Positions 25,418 to 37,044 of a stretch of DNA of 64,000 nucleotides are shown one piece after another (within the stretch, counting starts at the first letter, position 1; the number at the start of each line of letters is the position of its first letter). Source of the stretch: Papaver somniferum (taxonomy: Eukaryota > Streptophyta > Magnoliopsida > Ranunculales > Papaveraceae); contig NC_039359.1 in the NCBI RefSeq assembly GCF_003573695.1, positions 135,743,939 to 135,807,938 on the forward strand, in the 5' to 3' direction. A program made the position numbers and the translations under genes. The notes beneath the pieces are model-generated. The model saw only the letters and a list, made by a program, of their open reading frames with translations, was not told the origin of the DNA and did no database searches.

Positions 25418-26463
25418 TGATGTGGTTTATAGATAGTGGTAAAAGTGGTTCGATTCTCAGACTTGCGAAGGATAAAATATAGACTTAAATTCTAAAACTA
25501 AAATAGAAAACTCACTAATAACTATAGCAAACACTGACAAAGTTGATATCAATATTAAAAGACAACTGAGGCTAAGATTCCGCTATTTTTTCAAGTTCAA
25601 AGTGATTTAATCCAATCTTTATATTTATGCAATTTTCTCATTCAATTTGATTCTAAAACATTGCAACAAGTAGATTCTCAAAGGCGATAATTGTAAATAT
25701 CAAGTATGAAGCATCAAAAGTCTATAAACTAAGCATACTTCATCAAAATAGATCACAATCACTCAAGTAAAAATCATATTCAATTATAGATCAAGGAAAA
25801 TAATCATAATTGCAATAAATAGATGAAATAGAATATACCACTTGTTGTTGGAAAAATAGCTTCCTCTATCGCCTCAGCAATGGGGTTTAGCTCCTCATGT
25901 TAATCACTTGCTCAAGATACATGTTTGTTGCTCAAAAGTTGATTAAATAGAAAAGAAGGTATGAGGAAGCTTGTTTGTAACAGTTGTAATTGTTACAAAA
26001 CGCACTGTTACAGAAAGCAGTGTTACAAAGAAATACTAACAGTAATAGTTGTTGGATAATTGTTACAGTTTGAAAGGAAAGGTGACGGTTCTCTGTTCTT
26101 CTTCTTCCTCTTGACTGCAACTCTGCTATTCTTCTCTGTGAATTTTTCTTAGCTCTGTTCTGTTTCTAAACTTCCCAAAAGTATGCGTCACCCTCTCTGA
26201 CTTGCAACCAACCTATATATAGCCAACAGCCCCCAAGTAAACCCTAAACAACTCGAGTTTATCTTCATTCTTCTTTCACGGCAAGTCACGAATTTTTTTA
26301 TTTCTTCTCTTCTATACGCGTCAACTGGGTCAATCCCACCTCTACAATATTCCAGTAGGACCATGTTAACTCAATCCTGGGCGTTAAACTCTTTCCTAAA
26401 TCTTCATGGACTCTAAAATCTCGATAATATTTCTCCATGACTCTGTTTTGGTCTAACACGATG
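25418..26463 (-). repeat. Right (5') LTR of B, part 1
   Basis: It starts TGATGTGGTTTATAG and aligns with 16018 onward. It is interrupted by element C after CGATG (26459-26463). Confidence 0.9.
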
Positions 26464-28819
26464 TGATGAGTGCCAAATATTGTATATATTTATCCCTTTT
26501 TGTTGGCATTTAACTCATCTTTTGATCATTAATTCTACATTTTATCCCATATTCTGTATTTTCATTGTTTTCAAGAATAAATATTTTTCTTACTTAATTT
26601 TGCATTTTTAGGTAATAAATAAAGTCTGGATGACTTGCGGAGCGGAAAAGAGCAGAAAAGTAGTGAAAAGCCGGGAGAAATCACGCAAGGAAGCCGCGAA
26701 GAATGGTGCGCACAACCTCATTTTCTACACACAAAAACGCCTCCGTTCTCAGCCATCAGATCAGTTCTCAGAAGCATCCGATGGTCGCTCCTTCATAGAG
26801 CATCAAAATCTGAAGTCTCTGCCAAACACCACAGCGCTGAAATTCCAAGCCTTCAGATTAGATGGTAGTTGAATCCAACGGTCGCTCCCTTGCTGTGCAT
26901 CAAATCCCGATACTTCCGCTTAACACTACAACACCTAACCCCATCTAGAGCCGTTAACTTCGTTGTATCAAAAAATCTGACGGTCGCTACCAGCCTCTTC
27001 AGGATGAACCATCCGATCCACCTACCAGCTTCACATCCCACGGCCCATCTCACGAAACATCACCTCTTGATGGACCCGCCTCACACCAGAACATCCCATA
27101 CCCTAAAACTATCGAACCAACCTCATTCTTCATCTTCCCTTCTCTTTCTTTTCCTTCTCCTTCACCCGACAGTTGCAGAGAGCTGCAACTGCAACTCCTG
27201 CCTCCACCGTACCAGCCTTCACTTCACCTCCATTTCCACTGCAACCACCACCTTCCCAAAACCGACCGCCTCGACCATAACCTCAACTTCTCTCTTCCTC
27301 GGTTATAGCTTCTCCATCAGACGCTAAAACCTAGAAAGACAGAACTAGGGTTCCATCAGAAGACAACATTGAGGCGTGTTTCAAGAGCGCATATGCAAGT
27401 GGAAGCATGGGTATGAGCTTAATCGCAGAGGGGACAACGAAATCAGAAGAGTATGGTAATTTTCTCCCAAGTCTGAAAACCCTAATTTTCTTTATAATTT
27501 AGAGTTTTTCTAGAAAACCCCAATTGATGTAATAGAACTGCTTAGGAGAGGATGAGAGTAGGGTTATGGGAAAAATTAGACCCAGAACACTAGAAAAAGG
27601 GGAAACCCTAATTGTACTGTCGATTGGAGAAATTTGGGGATTTTGATTGTAAACCCTAATTGGGTATTGGGTATAAATATGGGTGTGGGATTAGTGTTAA
27701 AGACATGCTGGACTAGCCAGTGTCCAGAACTTTGTTCTGTTAATGTTCACTTTTTTTGATGTTCATATTATGTTCTGTTCTGTGTATGCTCTCTGTTAAT
27801 GTGTATGTTCTCTGTTAATGTGTATGTTCTGTTATGTCTTGTAATGTTCTCATGTTGTTCATGTCATTCTTAGATGTGTGAAATGTTCTAGGATAGAATT
27901 GAATCAAGGTAAACCACATTTTACTCTCACAGTGCATATCATGTATGCTTTGTAGTTAGGATAAAACTATGTGATATTACCACAACTCATACCTTATTGA
28001 CATTGTCAAATTCTCTGACTAATTGTGCTTTAGTCAGACATTTAGTGCTTAGGATTGACACTTTAGTTGTGATTCAACTATCCATTGGTGAAACACCTTC
28101 GGTAAAAGGCAGGCTTGAACCTTTACCTTTACCTGCTGTAAGGAAGAATTGGCATGATCAGTTGAGTTCATCCTCTTGTCTTCACTGTTTTGTTTTGCTC
28201 TTTTTCATGTTTAGACTCATTCCATTGTTTACTGTTTTCTTTCTTTCATTTGCTATTTTCTTCACATCACTGCCCTTGGCTTAGGCCTTGGTGTGCAACT
28301 GTCTCCTTGGCACTTTTCTTCAGTATCTTAATCCATTTTCCTGTTTTGGTTCACTGGTTTAAGCCCATTGCACACTGTTAGGGTTGAAACCAAAGGCTAA
28401 AAGCCCAAGCTCATTACTAAGCCAAGCCCAGATCACAGCTACTGCTAGGGAAAGGCAAAAGCCCACTTCAAAAGCCAAGCTCGGTTCACTGCTACATTTG
28501 AAGTTCAGTCCCTCAAAGGCCCAAAGGCCCAGTTCACATCAAAATACTACCAAGCCCATTGTTATCAAAACCCATTAGTACTCAAAGCCCATTGACCATT
28601 CAAAGCCCAACAGCAATTTAGAAACCCAAAATAGCTAGAAACTCAAAACACACCCAATCTCTGTGGATCGACCCGTACTTGCACGAGCTACAACCGACGA
28701 CCGTGCACTTGCGGTATTACTGTAGGCCCGCGTTTTTATTGCACTTAATTTTATACATATCTCCGGACCCACCAAGTTTTTGGCCGGGGATAATTTTTAG
28801 ACCTTTTAGAAGCCTACCA
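26464..28819 (+). repeat. 5' LTR of C
   Basis: A 2356-bp LTR. A TATAAATATGGG at about 27671 is a possible TATA box, with transcription likely starting shortly downstream in the LTR. 28390-28640 is rich in AAAGCCCA repeats. ORFs at 26630-27327 and 27997-28578 recur in the other LTR and have no support as genes. Confidence 0.92.
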
Positions 28820-28825
28820 AGTTTT

Positions 28826-28842
28826 TGGCGCCGCTGCCGGGG
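28826..28842 (+). other. Primer binding site of C
   Basis: TGGCGCCGCTGCCGGGG lies 6 nt after the LTR and is complementary to the 3' end of plant tRNA-Asp(GTC) with one mismatch. It is identical to the PBS of A. Confidence 0.85.
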
Positions 28843-29697
28843 ATTGGTGCTGTGTTTTTCTTGTTGTTTTGTTAGCTATTTTTGCATTTCACTGCATAGC
28901 ATTTGCATCTGCATCTGCTTCACTTCATTTGCTGTTGCACCTGCTGTTCTGAACCTGTTTTTCCTCTGCTGGGACGCCACCAAGGAAAAGAACCAAAACC
29001 CAACTGGGTTTTTGCAACAATATCAGAGCAGCTGGGCTGTGCTTAAAAGGTAACCCATTTAAGAGAACCCGAATTGTGGGCTTCCAATTTTTTTTAATTG
29101 TGGACATGTAATATTAAAGCCAATTTTTGGGCTTCTCTTATTTTCTGTTGGGTTTGTAATAATTTATTTTTGGGCTTGTTTGTTTAATTTGTGGGCTTGT
29201 ATTTAATTTTTGTGAGCTTGTTTAATTTGGACTTGTATTCTGTATTCTGGGTTTTTAAACCCAGCTGAGCTTGTAACCGATCACGCTAGTTGAACTCGTT
29301 AGTGGGCCGAGTACCCAAATTCTAGGCCGAGATTTTGGACTCAGTTCCACCAAAAGTTTTCAACCAAGCGGAGCCAAAGCAAACACAAAACAAACAGTGG
29401 GCTTGCTCCCATTCAAAAACCAAATTTTATTTTCTTTTTTTTAAAAAAAAAAACCAAAAAAAAAACCAAAAAAAAAAAAAAAAACCAAAATTTTTACTTT
29501 TCTCCCATCCGAAAACCAAATTTTACTTGCTCCAAAATTTTTTCTTCTTTCTCCCATCTTAAACCAAAATTTTTATTTTACTCCCATTTTAAAACCAAAT
29601 TTTCAAATGTCTCCCACCAAAACCAAAATTTTCCCATAAAAAACCAAATTTTTGAAAACCCTTTAAAACCAAATAGTGGGCTTTGTGTCATTTCAAA
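28843..29697 (+). other. 5' leader of C, low-complexity
   Basis: This is a non-coding leader between PBS and gag. 29060-29330 has repeated GGGCTTGT and TTTAATTT motifs. 29400-29690 is a degenerate repeat of CTCCCAT plus AAAACCAAATTTT with poly-A runs. No upstream ORF looks real. Confidence 0.7.
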
Positions 29698-31191
29698 ATG
29701 GGCCAACCTCATGCTCTCCATGAATACATGTATCCGTCAATAAAAATTCCATTATCATGTATTGTATTACCTCAAACCAATAACCCTTTTAAAATAAATG
29801 CAAGCATGATACAAATACTTCCTATATTTCGAGGGGTCGATTCTGAGAACCCCTATACTCATGTAAGAGAGTTTGAACAAATTTGTCGGACTATGCAACC
29901 TGATCATATGTCCGAAGACTCTCTGAAATTGCGTTTGTTTACATTTTCTTTAAAAGAAAGGGCCAAAACATGGTTTTACGGTTTGAGACCACAATCAATC
30001 AACATTTGGGACCAACTCACAGATCTATTTTTCAAAAAATTCTTTCCACACCATAGGACCATCGCTATTCGTCAAAGTATCAATTGTTTTGTCCAATTGG
30101 ATGAGGAAACTGTTTTTCACTATTTTGAACGTTTTAATGATTTGTTGAGTGAATGTCCGCACCATGGAATTGAGAAGTGGAGACTTGTCGTCATCCTCTA
30201 TGAGGGACTAGACTTTAAATCTCGAACCATGGTTGAGTCTATGTGTAATGGTGAATTTATTGATAAATCTGTGGATGATGCATGGAATTTTTTAGCCGAG
30301 ATTGCAGAGAAAACCCATCAATGGGAACCCGTTAGGGAAACAGGAACAACACCACATGATATGAATCACCCTCATGAATTAGAGTTTTATTCTTGTAATA
30401 GCTCCGACCTTAGGATTGAAAATTATCCTAGATTGCAAAATTCCTATCATGATGATGATGATGATTATGATGTTATGTTAGAAGAACATGTCTATACTGA
30501 AAATGTTATGGAACCTTTGGGTTCAAATACATTAGGCTTCTCTGCCCCGACCTTAATGCATGATATTTCTTCTAGTATTCCATGTGATGTTTCCCCTGAT
30601 GTGCCGATACACGAGAATAAATCTGTTGATGATGTTGATAACTCTGATTGTAATCTTGCCAATTTGATTGATGATTGTGAGCATGATGTGACATGTGTAG
30701 ATGAGTTAGGAGATTTTGATTTGATCGATAATGATATGCCTATTCTTCTACCTAAGTCACAATCTGATGGCCTTCCACCCAACCTAGATTTGGTTTGTGC
30801 CAATATTGTAAAACCAATTTTTCTGAAAATTCCTAATCTAGGATTGGAACTGTGTGCCTCCCAAGTCCTCTTGGACTATTTTGCTTCAAAATATAACACT
30901 TTTAAAGAGCCACAGTTGGAAATTGCATGTTTGCCCATCCCGAAAACAGTCCATTATGAGTTAGACCTTTTGAATCCTGAACCCCTAAAATTGTTAGATT
31001 TTGTGCTTAAAAGTAAACCTGTTGAACAATTTAGGTTTAGGGGTGATTCACTCGGTTTTTCACTCTCACTCCCATTTAAGTCCAATTTTAGTGTTTTGAA
31101 ACTTTCTTTGTCTCTACACTTTTTCTTTTGGGTTGATCCTCAACTCTTTAGACTTTTGTGTATGGTGAATTTTTTGTATATAATCCAGTAG
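29698..31191 (+). CDS. Gag-like protein of C, 497 aa, intact
   Basis: I chose ATG 29698 (MGQPHALHEYM); the frame is open a little further upstream without an ATG. The N-terminal half is Athila-type capsid: LPIFRGVDSENPYTHVREF, SLKERAKTWFYGL, ECPHHGIEKWRLV, EGLDFKSRTMVESMC and LAEIAEKTHQWEP, all with close counterparts in B. The protein should assemble virus-like particles in the cytoplasm. After about residue 235 it changes to an acidic, Asp-rich region (encoded around 30450-30760) and a hydrophobic C-terminus ending near WVDPQLFRL, a motif shared with A's residual ORF. There is no CCHC knuckle and no protease. The absence of stops fits recent activity. Confidence 0.85.
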   Translation: MGQPHALHEYMYPSIKIPLSCIVLPQTNNPFKINASMIQILPIFRGVDSENPYTHVREFEQICRTMQPDHMSEDSLKLRLFTFSLKERAKTWFYGLRPQSINIWDQLTDLFFKKFFPHHRTIAIRQSINCFVQLDEETVFHYFERFNDLLSECPHHGIEKWRLVVILYEGLDFKSRTMVESMCNGEFIDKSVDDAWNFLAEIAEKTHQWEPVRETGTTPHDMNHPHELEFYSCNSSDLRIENYPRLQNSYHDDDDDYDVMLEEHVYTENVMEPLGSNTLGFSAPTLMHDISSSIPCDVSPDVPIHENKSVDDVDNSDCNLANLIDDCEHDVTCVDELGDFDLIDNDMPILLPKSQSDGLPPNLDLVCANIVKPIFLKIPNLGLELCASQVLLDYFASKYNTFKEPQLEIACLPIPKTVHYELDLLNPEPLKLLDFVLKSKPVEQFRFRGDSLGFSLSLPFKSNFSVLKLSLSLHFFFWVDPQLFRLLCMVNFLYIIQ

Positions 31192-31928
31192 ATAAATTTT
31201 TAAAAACCCTTTTGTTCCTTTTGTATATATTTTGCTAATCCAATATGATCTCGGCTGAAATATGTTGGATTTTTGCCTTGAATAACGGAGTTTTAATTCT
31301 GCTTTCGCCGAAATCGGGTATTCTCTCTCCTTTTACTCTACTCAGCATGTCCCTTTCCATATGTTGCATTTTAATTCTTTCCATATTTTGAAACATTGAG
31401 GACAATGTTTAGTTTAGGTTTGGGGGTATAGAGTAGATACCATGATAATATGCCATAATTGAAAACGAACTCCTTCTTTTTTTGAAAAAAAAAAATTAAA
31501 AATTAAAAAATTAAAAAATGAAAAATCATAAAAAATGGAGCTCATTTACCTTGAAATGTTGACTCTTGTGCAAATATGTATTTTTATTAGGAGTCTTAGT
31601 CTAGATATTTAGGCACCCTGATTCTAGCACAATTCACATAGTGATAAGAAATTTGCACGCGCACGATCTACCAATACATGTATGGCCTCGATCTTCAAGG
31701 TGTTTGATAGGAAGTTACGATTGCCAATCACTTTAGAATACTGAACGAAACTTGACTAGCTTGTTCTTTGGTTGGTTGGGATAGAAGGTGGAGGTTACAT
31801 TAAGAAACAACCATCGAATTTAACTGGGTGCATCAAAAAGGGCTACCTCTTGCAAAGTGTCATGTAATCTTTTGTTTCTTTTGTTATGTATCAAAAGTGT
31901 TTCCTTGTTCAAAAAAAAAAAATATATT

Positions 31929-31970
<42 letters not shown>

Positions 31971-32588
31971 AGTATTTATCAATTCCATCATCTCTTGTTC
32001 CAAAAATAAAAAGAGAATAGTCAATGTAAATAAGAGTCATGTAATAGTCATCTTTGTTGTTTCATTGTAATAAGCAAGGAGGGTGTATGCCATTGATGTA
32101 CAACGCGAGTAATTGTGAAATACCTCCAACTCATTCACAATTCTCGTAAAGTCCGGACAGCTAGCTAGATTTCGACCTTGGTTCTTAGCCTGAGAAACTA
32201 TCTCTTGGTGATTAGTAGTCATAACTTCAGATCTTTCTTTACACATGTGTAGATACACTTTACACTCTTATCACATGTCTTTTTTTGTTATCAGTGCTAG
32301 GATTGTGCCTTCGATAGCTAGATTGACATCTCCATTTTGCTGTGAGCTTAACTGTTTTGCACATGTCACATTTGATGGAATCTGAGCTTATTTTTGTCCT
32401 TAGGTTTTGTAGGTACACCTCTGGTAAACCTTCACGAGACTTCAACTCGTCCACTAGGGACACTTAGTGGTTTAAAAGGCTTAGTGCATACGCTAAATGC
32501 ATTCGAGAGACCAGCGACAGTGGTATAGTTAGGATTTCCTTAGTTTTGTTTTACTTGAGGACAAGTAAAATTCAGGTTTGGGGGTATT
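31192..32588 (+). promoter_or_regulatory. 3' non-coding region of C with four conserved hairpins and two purine tracts
   Basis: H1 (31391-31410) has stem AAACATT/AATGTTT and loop GAGGAC, then AGGTTTGGGGGTAT. H2 (32434-32450) has stem ACGAG/CTCGT and loop ACTTCAA. H3 (32483-32503) has stem AGTGCAT/ATGCATT and loop ACGCTAA. H4 (32549-32570) has stem TTTTACTT/AAGTAAAA and loop GAGGAC, then CAGGTTTGGGGGTATT, the polypurine tract abutting the 3' LTR. H2-H3 and H3-H4 gaps are 32 and 45 nt (31 and 47 in B). A 38-A run sits at 31930-31967. Confidence 0.7.
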
Positions 32589-34944
32589 TGATGAGTGCCA
32601 AATATTGTATATATTTATCCCTTTTTGTTGGCATTTAACTCATCTTTTGATCATTAATTCTACATTTTATCCCATATTCTGTATTTTCATTGTTTTCAAG
32701 AATAAATATTTTTCTTACTTAATTTTGCATTTTTAGGTAATAAATAAAGTCTGGATGACTTGCGGAGCGGAAAAGAGCAGAAAAGTAGTGAAAAGCCGGG
32801 AGAAATCACGCAAGGAAGCCGCGAAGAATGGTGCGCACAACCTCATTTTCTACACACAAAAACGCCTCCGTTCTCAGCCATCAGATCAGTTCTCAGAAGC
32901 ATCCGATGGTCGCTCCTTCATAGAGCATCAAAATCTGAAGTCTCTGCCAAACACCACAGCGCTGAAATTCCAAGCCTTCAGATTAGATGGTAGTTGAATC
33001 CAACGGTCGCTCCCTTGCTGTTCATCAAATCCCGATACTTCCGCTTAACACTACAACACTAACCCCATCTAGAGCCGTTAACTTCGTTGTATCAAAAAAT
33101 CTGACGGTCGCTACCAGCCTCTTCAGGAGGACCATCCGATCCACCTACCAGCTTCACATCCCACGGCCCATCTCACGAAACATCACCTCTTGATGGACCC
33201 GCCTCACACCAGAACATCCCATACCCTAAAACTATCGAACCAACCTCATTCTTCCTCTTCCCTTCTCTTTCTTTTTCTCCTTCTCCTTCACCCGACAGTT
33301 GCAGAGAGCTGCAACTGCAACTCCTGCCTCCACCGTACCAGCCTTCACTTCACCTCCATTTCCACTGCCACCACCACCTTCCCAAAACCGACCGCCTCGA
33401 CCATAACCTCAACTTCTCTCTTCCTCGGTTATAGCTTCTCCATCAGACGCTAAAACCTAGAAAGACAGAACTAGGGTTCCATCAGAAGACAACATTGAGG
33501 CGTGTTTCAAGAGCGCATATGCAAGTGGAAGCATGGGTATGAGCTTAATCGCAGAGGGGACAACGAAATCAGAAGAGTATGGTAATTTTCTCCCAAGTCT
33601 GAAAACCCTAATTTTCTTTATAATTTAGAGTTTTTCTAGAAAACCCCAATTGATGTAATAGAACTGCTTAGGAGAGGATGAGAGTAGGGTTATGGGAAAA
33701 ATTAGACCCAGAACACTAGAAAAAGGGGAAACCCTAATTGTACTGTCGATTGGAGAAATTTGGGGATTTTGATTGTAAACCCTAATTGGGTATTGGGTAT
33801 AAATATGGTGTGGGATTAGTGTTAAAGACATGCTGGACTAGCCAGTGTCCAGAACTTTGTTCTGTTAATGTTCACTTTTTTTGCTGTTCATATTATGTTC
33901 TGTTCTGTGTATGCTCTCTGTTAATGTGTATGTTCTCTGTTAATGTGTATGTTCTGTTATGTCTTGTAATGTTCTCATGTTGTTCATGTCATTCTTAGAT
34001 GTGTGAAATGTTCTAGGATAGAATTGAATCAAGGTAAACCACATTTTACTCTCACAGTGCATATCATGTATGCTTTGTAGTTAGGATAAAACTATGTGAT
34101 ATTACCACAACTCATACCTTATTGACATTGTCAAATTCTCTGACTAATTGTGCTTTAGTCAGACATTTAGTGCTTAGGATTGACACTTTAGTTGTGATTC
34201 AACTATCCATTGGTGAAACACCTTAGGTAAAAGGAAGGCTTGAACCTTTACCTTTACCTGCTGTAAGGAAGAATTGGCATGATCAGTTGAGTTCATCCTC
34301 TTGTCTTCACTGTTTTGTTTTTCTCTTTTTCATGTTTAGACTCATTCCATTGTTTACTGTTTTCTTTCTTTCATTTGCTATTTTCTTCACATCACTGCCC
34401 TTGGCTTAGGCCTTGGTGTGCAACTGTCTCCTTGGCACTTTTCTTCAGTATCTTAATCCATTTTCCTGTTTTGGTTCACTGGTTTAAGCCCATTGCACAC
34501 TGTTAGGGTTGAAACCAAAGGCTAAAAGCCCAAGCTCATTACTAAGCCAAGCCCAGATCACAGCTACTGCTAGGGAAAGGCAAAAGCCCACTTCAAAAGC
34601 CAAGCTCGGTTCACTGCTACATTTGAAGTTCAGTCCCTCAAAGGCCCAAAGGCCCAGTTCACATCAAAATACTACCAAGCCCATTGTTATCAAAACCCAT
34701 TAGTACTCAAAGCCCATTGACCATTCAAAGCCCAACAGCAATTTAGAAACCCAAAATAGCTAGAAACTCAAAACACACCCAATCTCTGTGGATCGACCCG
34801 TACTTGCACGAGCTACAACCGACGACCGTGCACTTGCGGTATTACTGTAGGCCCGCGTTTTTATTGCGCTTAATTTTATACATATCTCCGGACCCACCAA
34901 GTTTTTGGCCGGGGATAATTTTTAGACCTTTTAGAAGCCTACCA
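32589..34944 (+). repeat. 3' LTR of C
   Basis: A 2356-bp LTR nearly identical to 26464-28819. Differences include single-base changes near 33021, 33357 and 34226 and small indels near 33059 and 33275. Confidence 0.92.
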
Positions 34945-34949
34945 CGATG

Positions 34950-35554
34950 GAAACTCCTTCTTTTTCGAATTTGGCCGCCATACATTCCCTGTTTAGACGA
35001 AACAGGGTTATACTAATCCATAACGTGAGAAAAATCCGACCAAATCTCTTCCAACTACCGAATCAGGATACCCGTGAAACTCCACACCTCTGTTTCCTTT
35101 TTCCGACTTATCTACCCAAATTCGATCGATCAAAACGATCATTCCAAGCCTGTTACGCTCTAGGAAGTCCATCCCCAAGAAAATCAGCGCTTGAATCTCT
35201 CTAAAACTCGCTTGAATCTCAAACCCTAAATCTGTTCATTTCTGGCAAATATTCCCGCCAAAATGAATTTGAATTTTGGAGAAGAAGCTGGTTTCCCCCT
35301 ATCCAGAGAAGGGTCCAAATAGCAAGTGTCTTTGGGGGGTCCTGAGGGTGCCCCTTAGTAATTCGGCTACCCCTTATCCATAGTGGGAGTCCGAATAGCA
35401 AGTGTCCTCTGGGTGCGCTTTTCGAGACGATTTTTCCAAAAATGTTTATTGGACAAAAATACCTACACACACATAAAACACCATATTAAGTACAAAAATG
35501 AGCACTATCAATATATAGAATCGAGACAAATTGGACACAAAAATGTGTCCATCA
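34950..35554 (-). repeat. Right (5') LTR of B, part 2
   Basis: It continues the LTR after element C, aligning with 17068-17683, and ends at GTGTCCATCA. A short deletion relative to the left LTR is visible near 35425 (TTTTCGAGACG). Confidence 0.9.
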
Positions 35555-35559
35555 ATAGA

Positions 35560-36743
35560 CGTACATCATCACCAATTCTCGGCACGAGATAACTAGCGTC
35601 AATAACCCTTTCTAACTGCAACGGACCCATTTCAGTTCTCGGCATCGATGTCAGTTCAATGGCTATAAGTCTGTTTACTGAACCTTCTTGACCGGTACCA
35701 GTAGCGCAAGTAACTTGTTTACCTCCAGTTCATTCTTCATCCCGGATACAACACCATTTCATAATCCCCATTGTTACTGTTGAGATACACCGCAAGGACT
35801 GCGACTCCATAATGCAGCTCCATCACCCATATCCTACAGTAAACAAGCCTTATTTTCCTCTCTCGTGTACCATCAGATTCTACACCATCCATACAAAACT
35901 TCAGTTTCTTTCCCTGACCAATTTATTGAAGTTTGTGCTCGGACTCTCTCTTGAATAATTCACAAACATAATGTTCAACACCCTTTTCTCTTCATAAGCT
36001 TGAATAAATAAATAAGATTTATTTTCTTTGTTTTCGTAAGGAATAAACTCTGGACGCTTGAAATGTATCCCACAGAACTGTGGTCAGAGAGTGCCACGAT
36101 TCACTTTGCCTTGTCCGCTTTTATACAAAGAAAATCCTTTGTTCCCATAGTGCATGAGGTAGTGGTGCTGATATATAAAAATACCAGGCCATCCACTTTT
36201 AAATGAGAGTTCATGGTGTCGTGAGTAACTTCAATGATTGCTGATATATTGAAATAACAAGCCAACCATATTCGATCATTGTGGTTGCTGATACATGGAA
36301 ATACCAGGCAAACCCAGTTCATTGTTGCTGATATATGGAGATACCAGGACAGCTACATTTCATTGCTGCTGATATATGGAGATACCATGCCAGCTGCATT
36401 TCATTGTTGCTGATACATGGAAATACCAGACAAGCATAATAAGTGTTGTTGATATATAAAAATACCAGGCCAGCATATTTGATCATTGGTTGCTGATACA
36501 TAGAAATACCAGGCCAACCACAACTCATCATTGTGGTTGCTGATATATGGAAGTATCAGGCCAACCACATTTTTCCATTTTCCTCACAAACACCATTAAG
36601 TCTCACATTTTGTTGTTTATTCGCTGGATGATCGAATTCACTTGTACTTTCTACAAAAGCAGTAAAATAGTATTAGCAATTAAAATATTGTATCGTAGCT
36701 AATATAAATATAGATATAAAATGTAGCATTTACATGCTTATAA
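35560..36743 (-). repeat. Left (3') LTR of A, part 2
   Basis: It continues the LTR after the B insertion and aligns with 39697-40877, ending at CATGCTTATAA (CATGCTTATCA in the other copy). The terminal CA has mutated to AA. Confidence 0.88.
36160..36565 (-). repeat. Nine-copy minisatellite in the left LTR of A
   Basis: Nine degenerate copies of GCTGATATATGGAAATACC followed by AGGCCAGC recur every 36-75 bp with variable linkers. The same nine-copy array is in the other LTR at about 40300-40705, so it predates insertion. Confidence 0.8.
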
Positions 36744-37044
36744 ACACCCCCACACTTATATTTTGCTAGTCCTCGAGCAAAACAGAGATATTATGCAATA
36801 GATTTTTTTTATTTTTTTTTAAGAAAAATCCTAACAAAAGCGCCACTCCCCCACACTTAAACATTACATTTTCCTCAATGTAATTGAGTCATCCAACGTA
36901 GAATTTAAGATTGGAAATACAAAAAATAAACAATAAAAATAAGAGATAGAGTAGAGGGAACAAATCTGATGGGTTGACTCCCATGAAGCGAAATGTATTT
37001 GTTTCCCTACTTTCCAATAGCATGTAGTCTCGAACAAGGTGAGG
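36744..37044 (-). promoter_or_regulatory. 3' non-coding region of A with two GAGGA-loop hairpins and purine tracts
   Basis: Read on the minus strand. Hairpin 1 (36884-36863) has stem ATTACATT/AATGTAAT and loop GAGGAA, followed by a purine tract around GTGTGGGGGAG. Hairpin 2 (36782-36761) has stem TTTTGCT/AGCAAAA around CGAGGACT, followed by the 3' polypurine tract AAGTGTGGGGGTGTT directly abutting the LTR. The spacer between them is only about 80 bp, so the middle of the region present in B and C is deleted. Confidence 0.65.

Larger units (their letters stand above)
26464..34944 (+). mobile_element. LTR retrotransposon C: gag-only (TR-GAG type) Athila relative, young
   Basis: This is a complete element on the plus strand with two 2356-bp LTRs (TGATGAGTGCC to AAGCCTACCA) and TSD CGATG (26459-26463 and 34945-34949). 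By eye the LTRs differ at only about a dozen positions including small indels, so the insertion is recent. The internal region encodes one gag-like protein and no protease, RT or integrase, so mobility would need proteins in trans, plausibly from an Athila element like B. It is the innermost of the nested set, which agrees with its youth. Confidence 0.92.
16018..35554 (-). mobile_element. LTR retrotransposon B: Athila-clade Ty3/gypsy, gag-pol decayed
   Basis: The element lies on the minus strand, inserted in the left LTR of A with TSD ATAGA (16013-16017 and 35555-35559). The LTRs are 16018-17683 and 25418-26463 plus 34950-35554 (split by C). The internal order on the minus strand is gag-protease, RT, RNase H, integrase, then about 1.25 kb of non-coding DNA before the 3' LTR. 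Athila signs include the protease motif DLGAS and the integrase C-terminal [17 protein letters not shown] followed by LEHRAYWAIK. No env-like ORF is present. Stops and frameshifts make it non-functional now. Confidence 0.9.

Noticed and set aside
26630..27327. Overlapping ORFs repeated at 32755-33453
   Set aside because: They lie within the LTRs of element C, upstream of the likely TATA box, with no recognisable domain.
31930..31967. Poly-A run as a retroposed cDNA or LINE tail
   Set aside because: It is inside the non-coding region of element C, with no TSD or gene upstream; a simple homopolymer expansion explains it.
36101..36531. Minus-strand ORFs with CISN and FPCIS repeats
   Set aside because: They are translations of the LTR minisatellite.
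36160..36565. CRISPR-like array appearance
   Set aside because: The repeats are degenerate, with no unique spacers. This is a plant LTR, and the array is duplicated in the other LTR.
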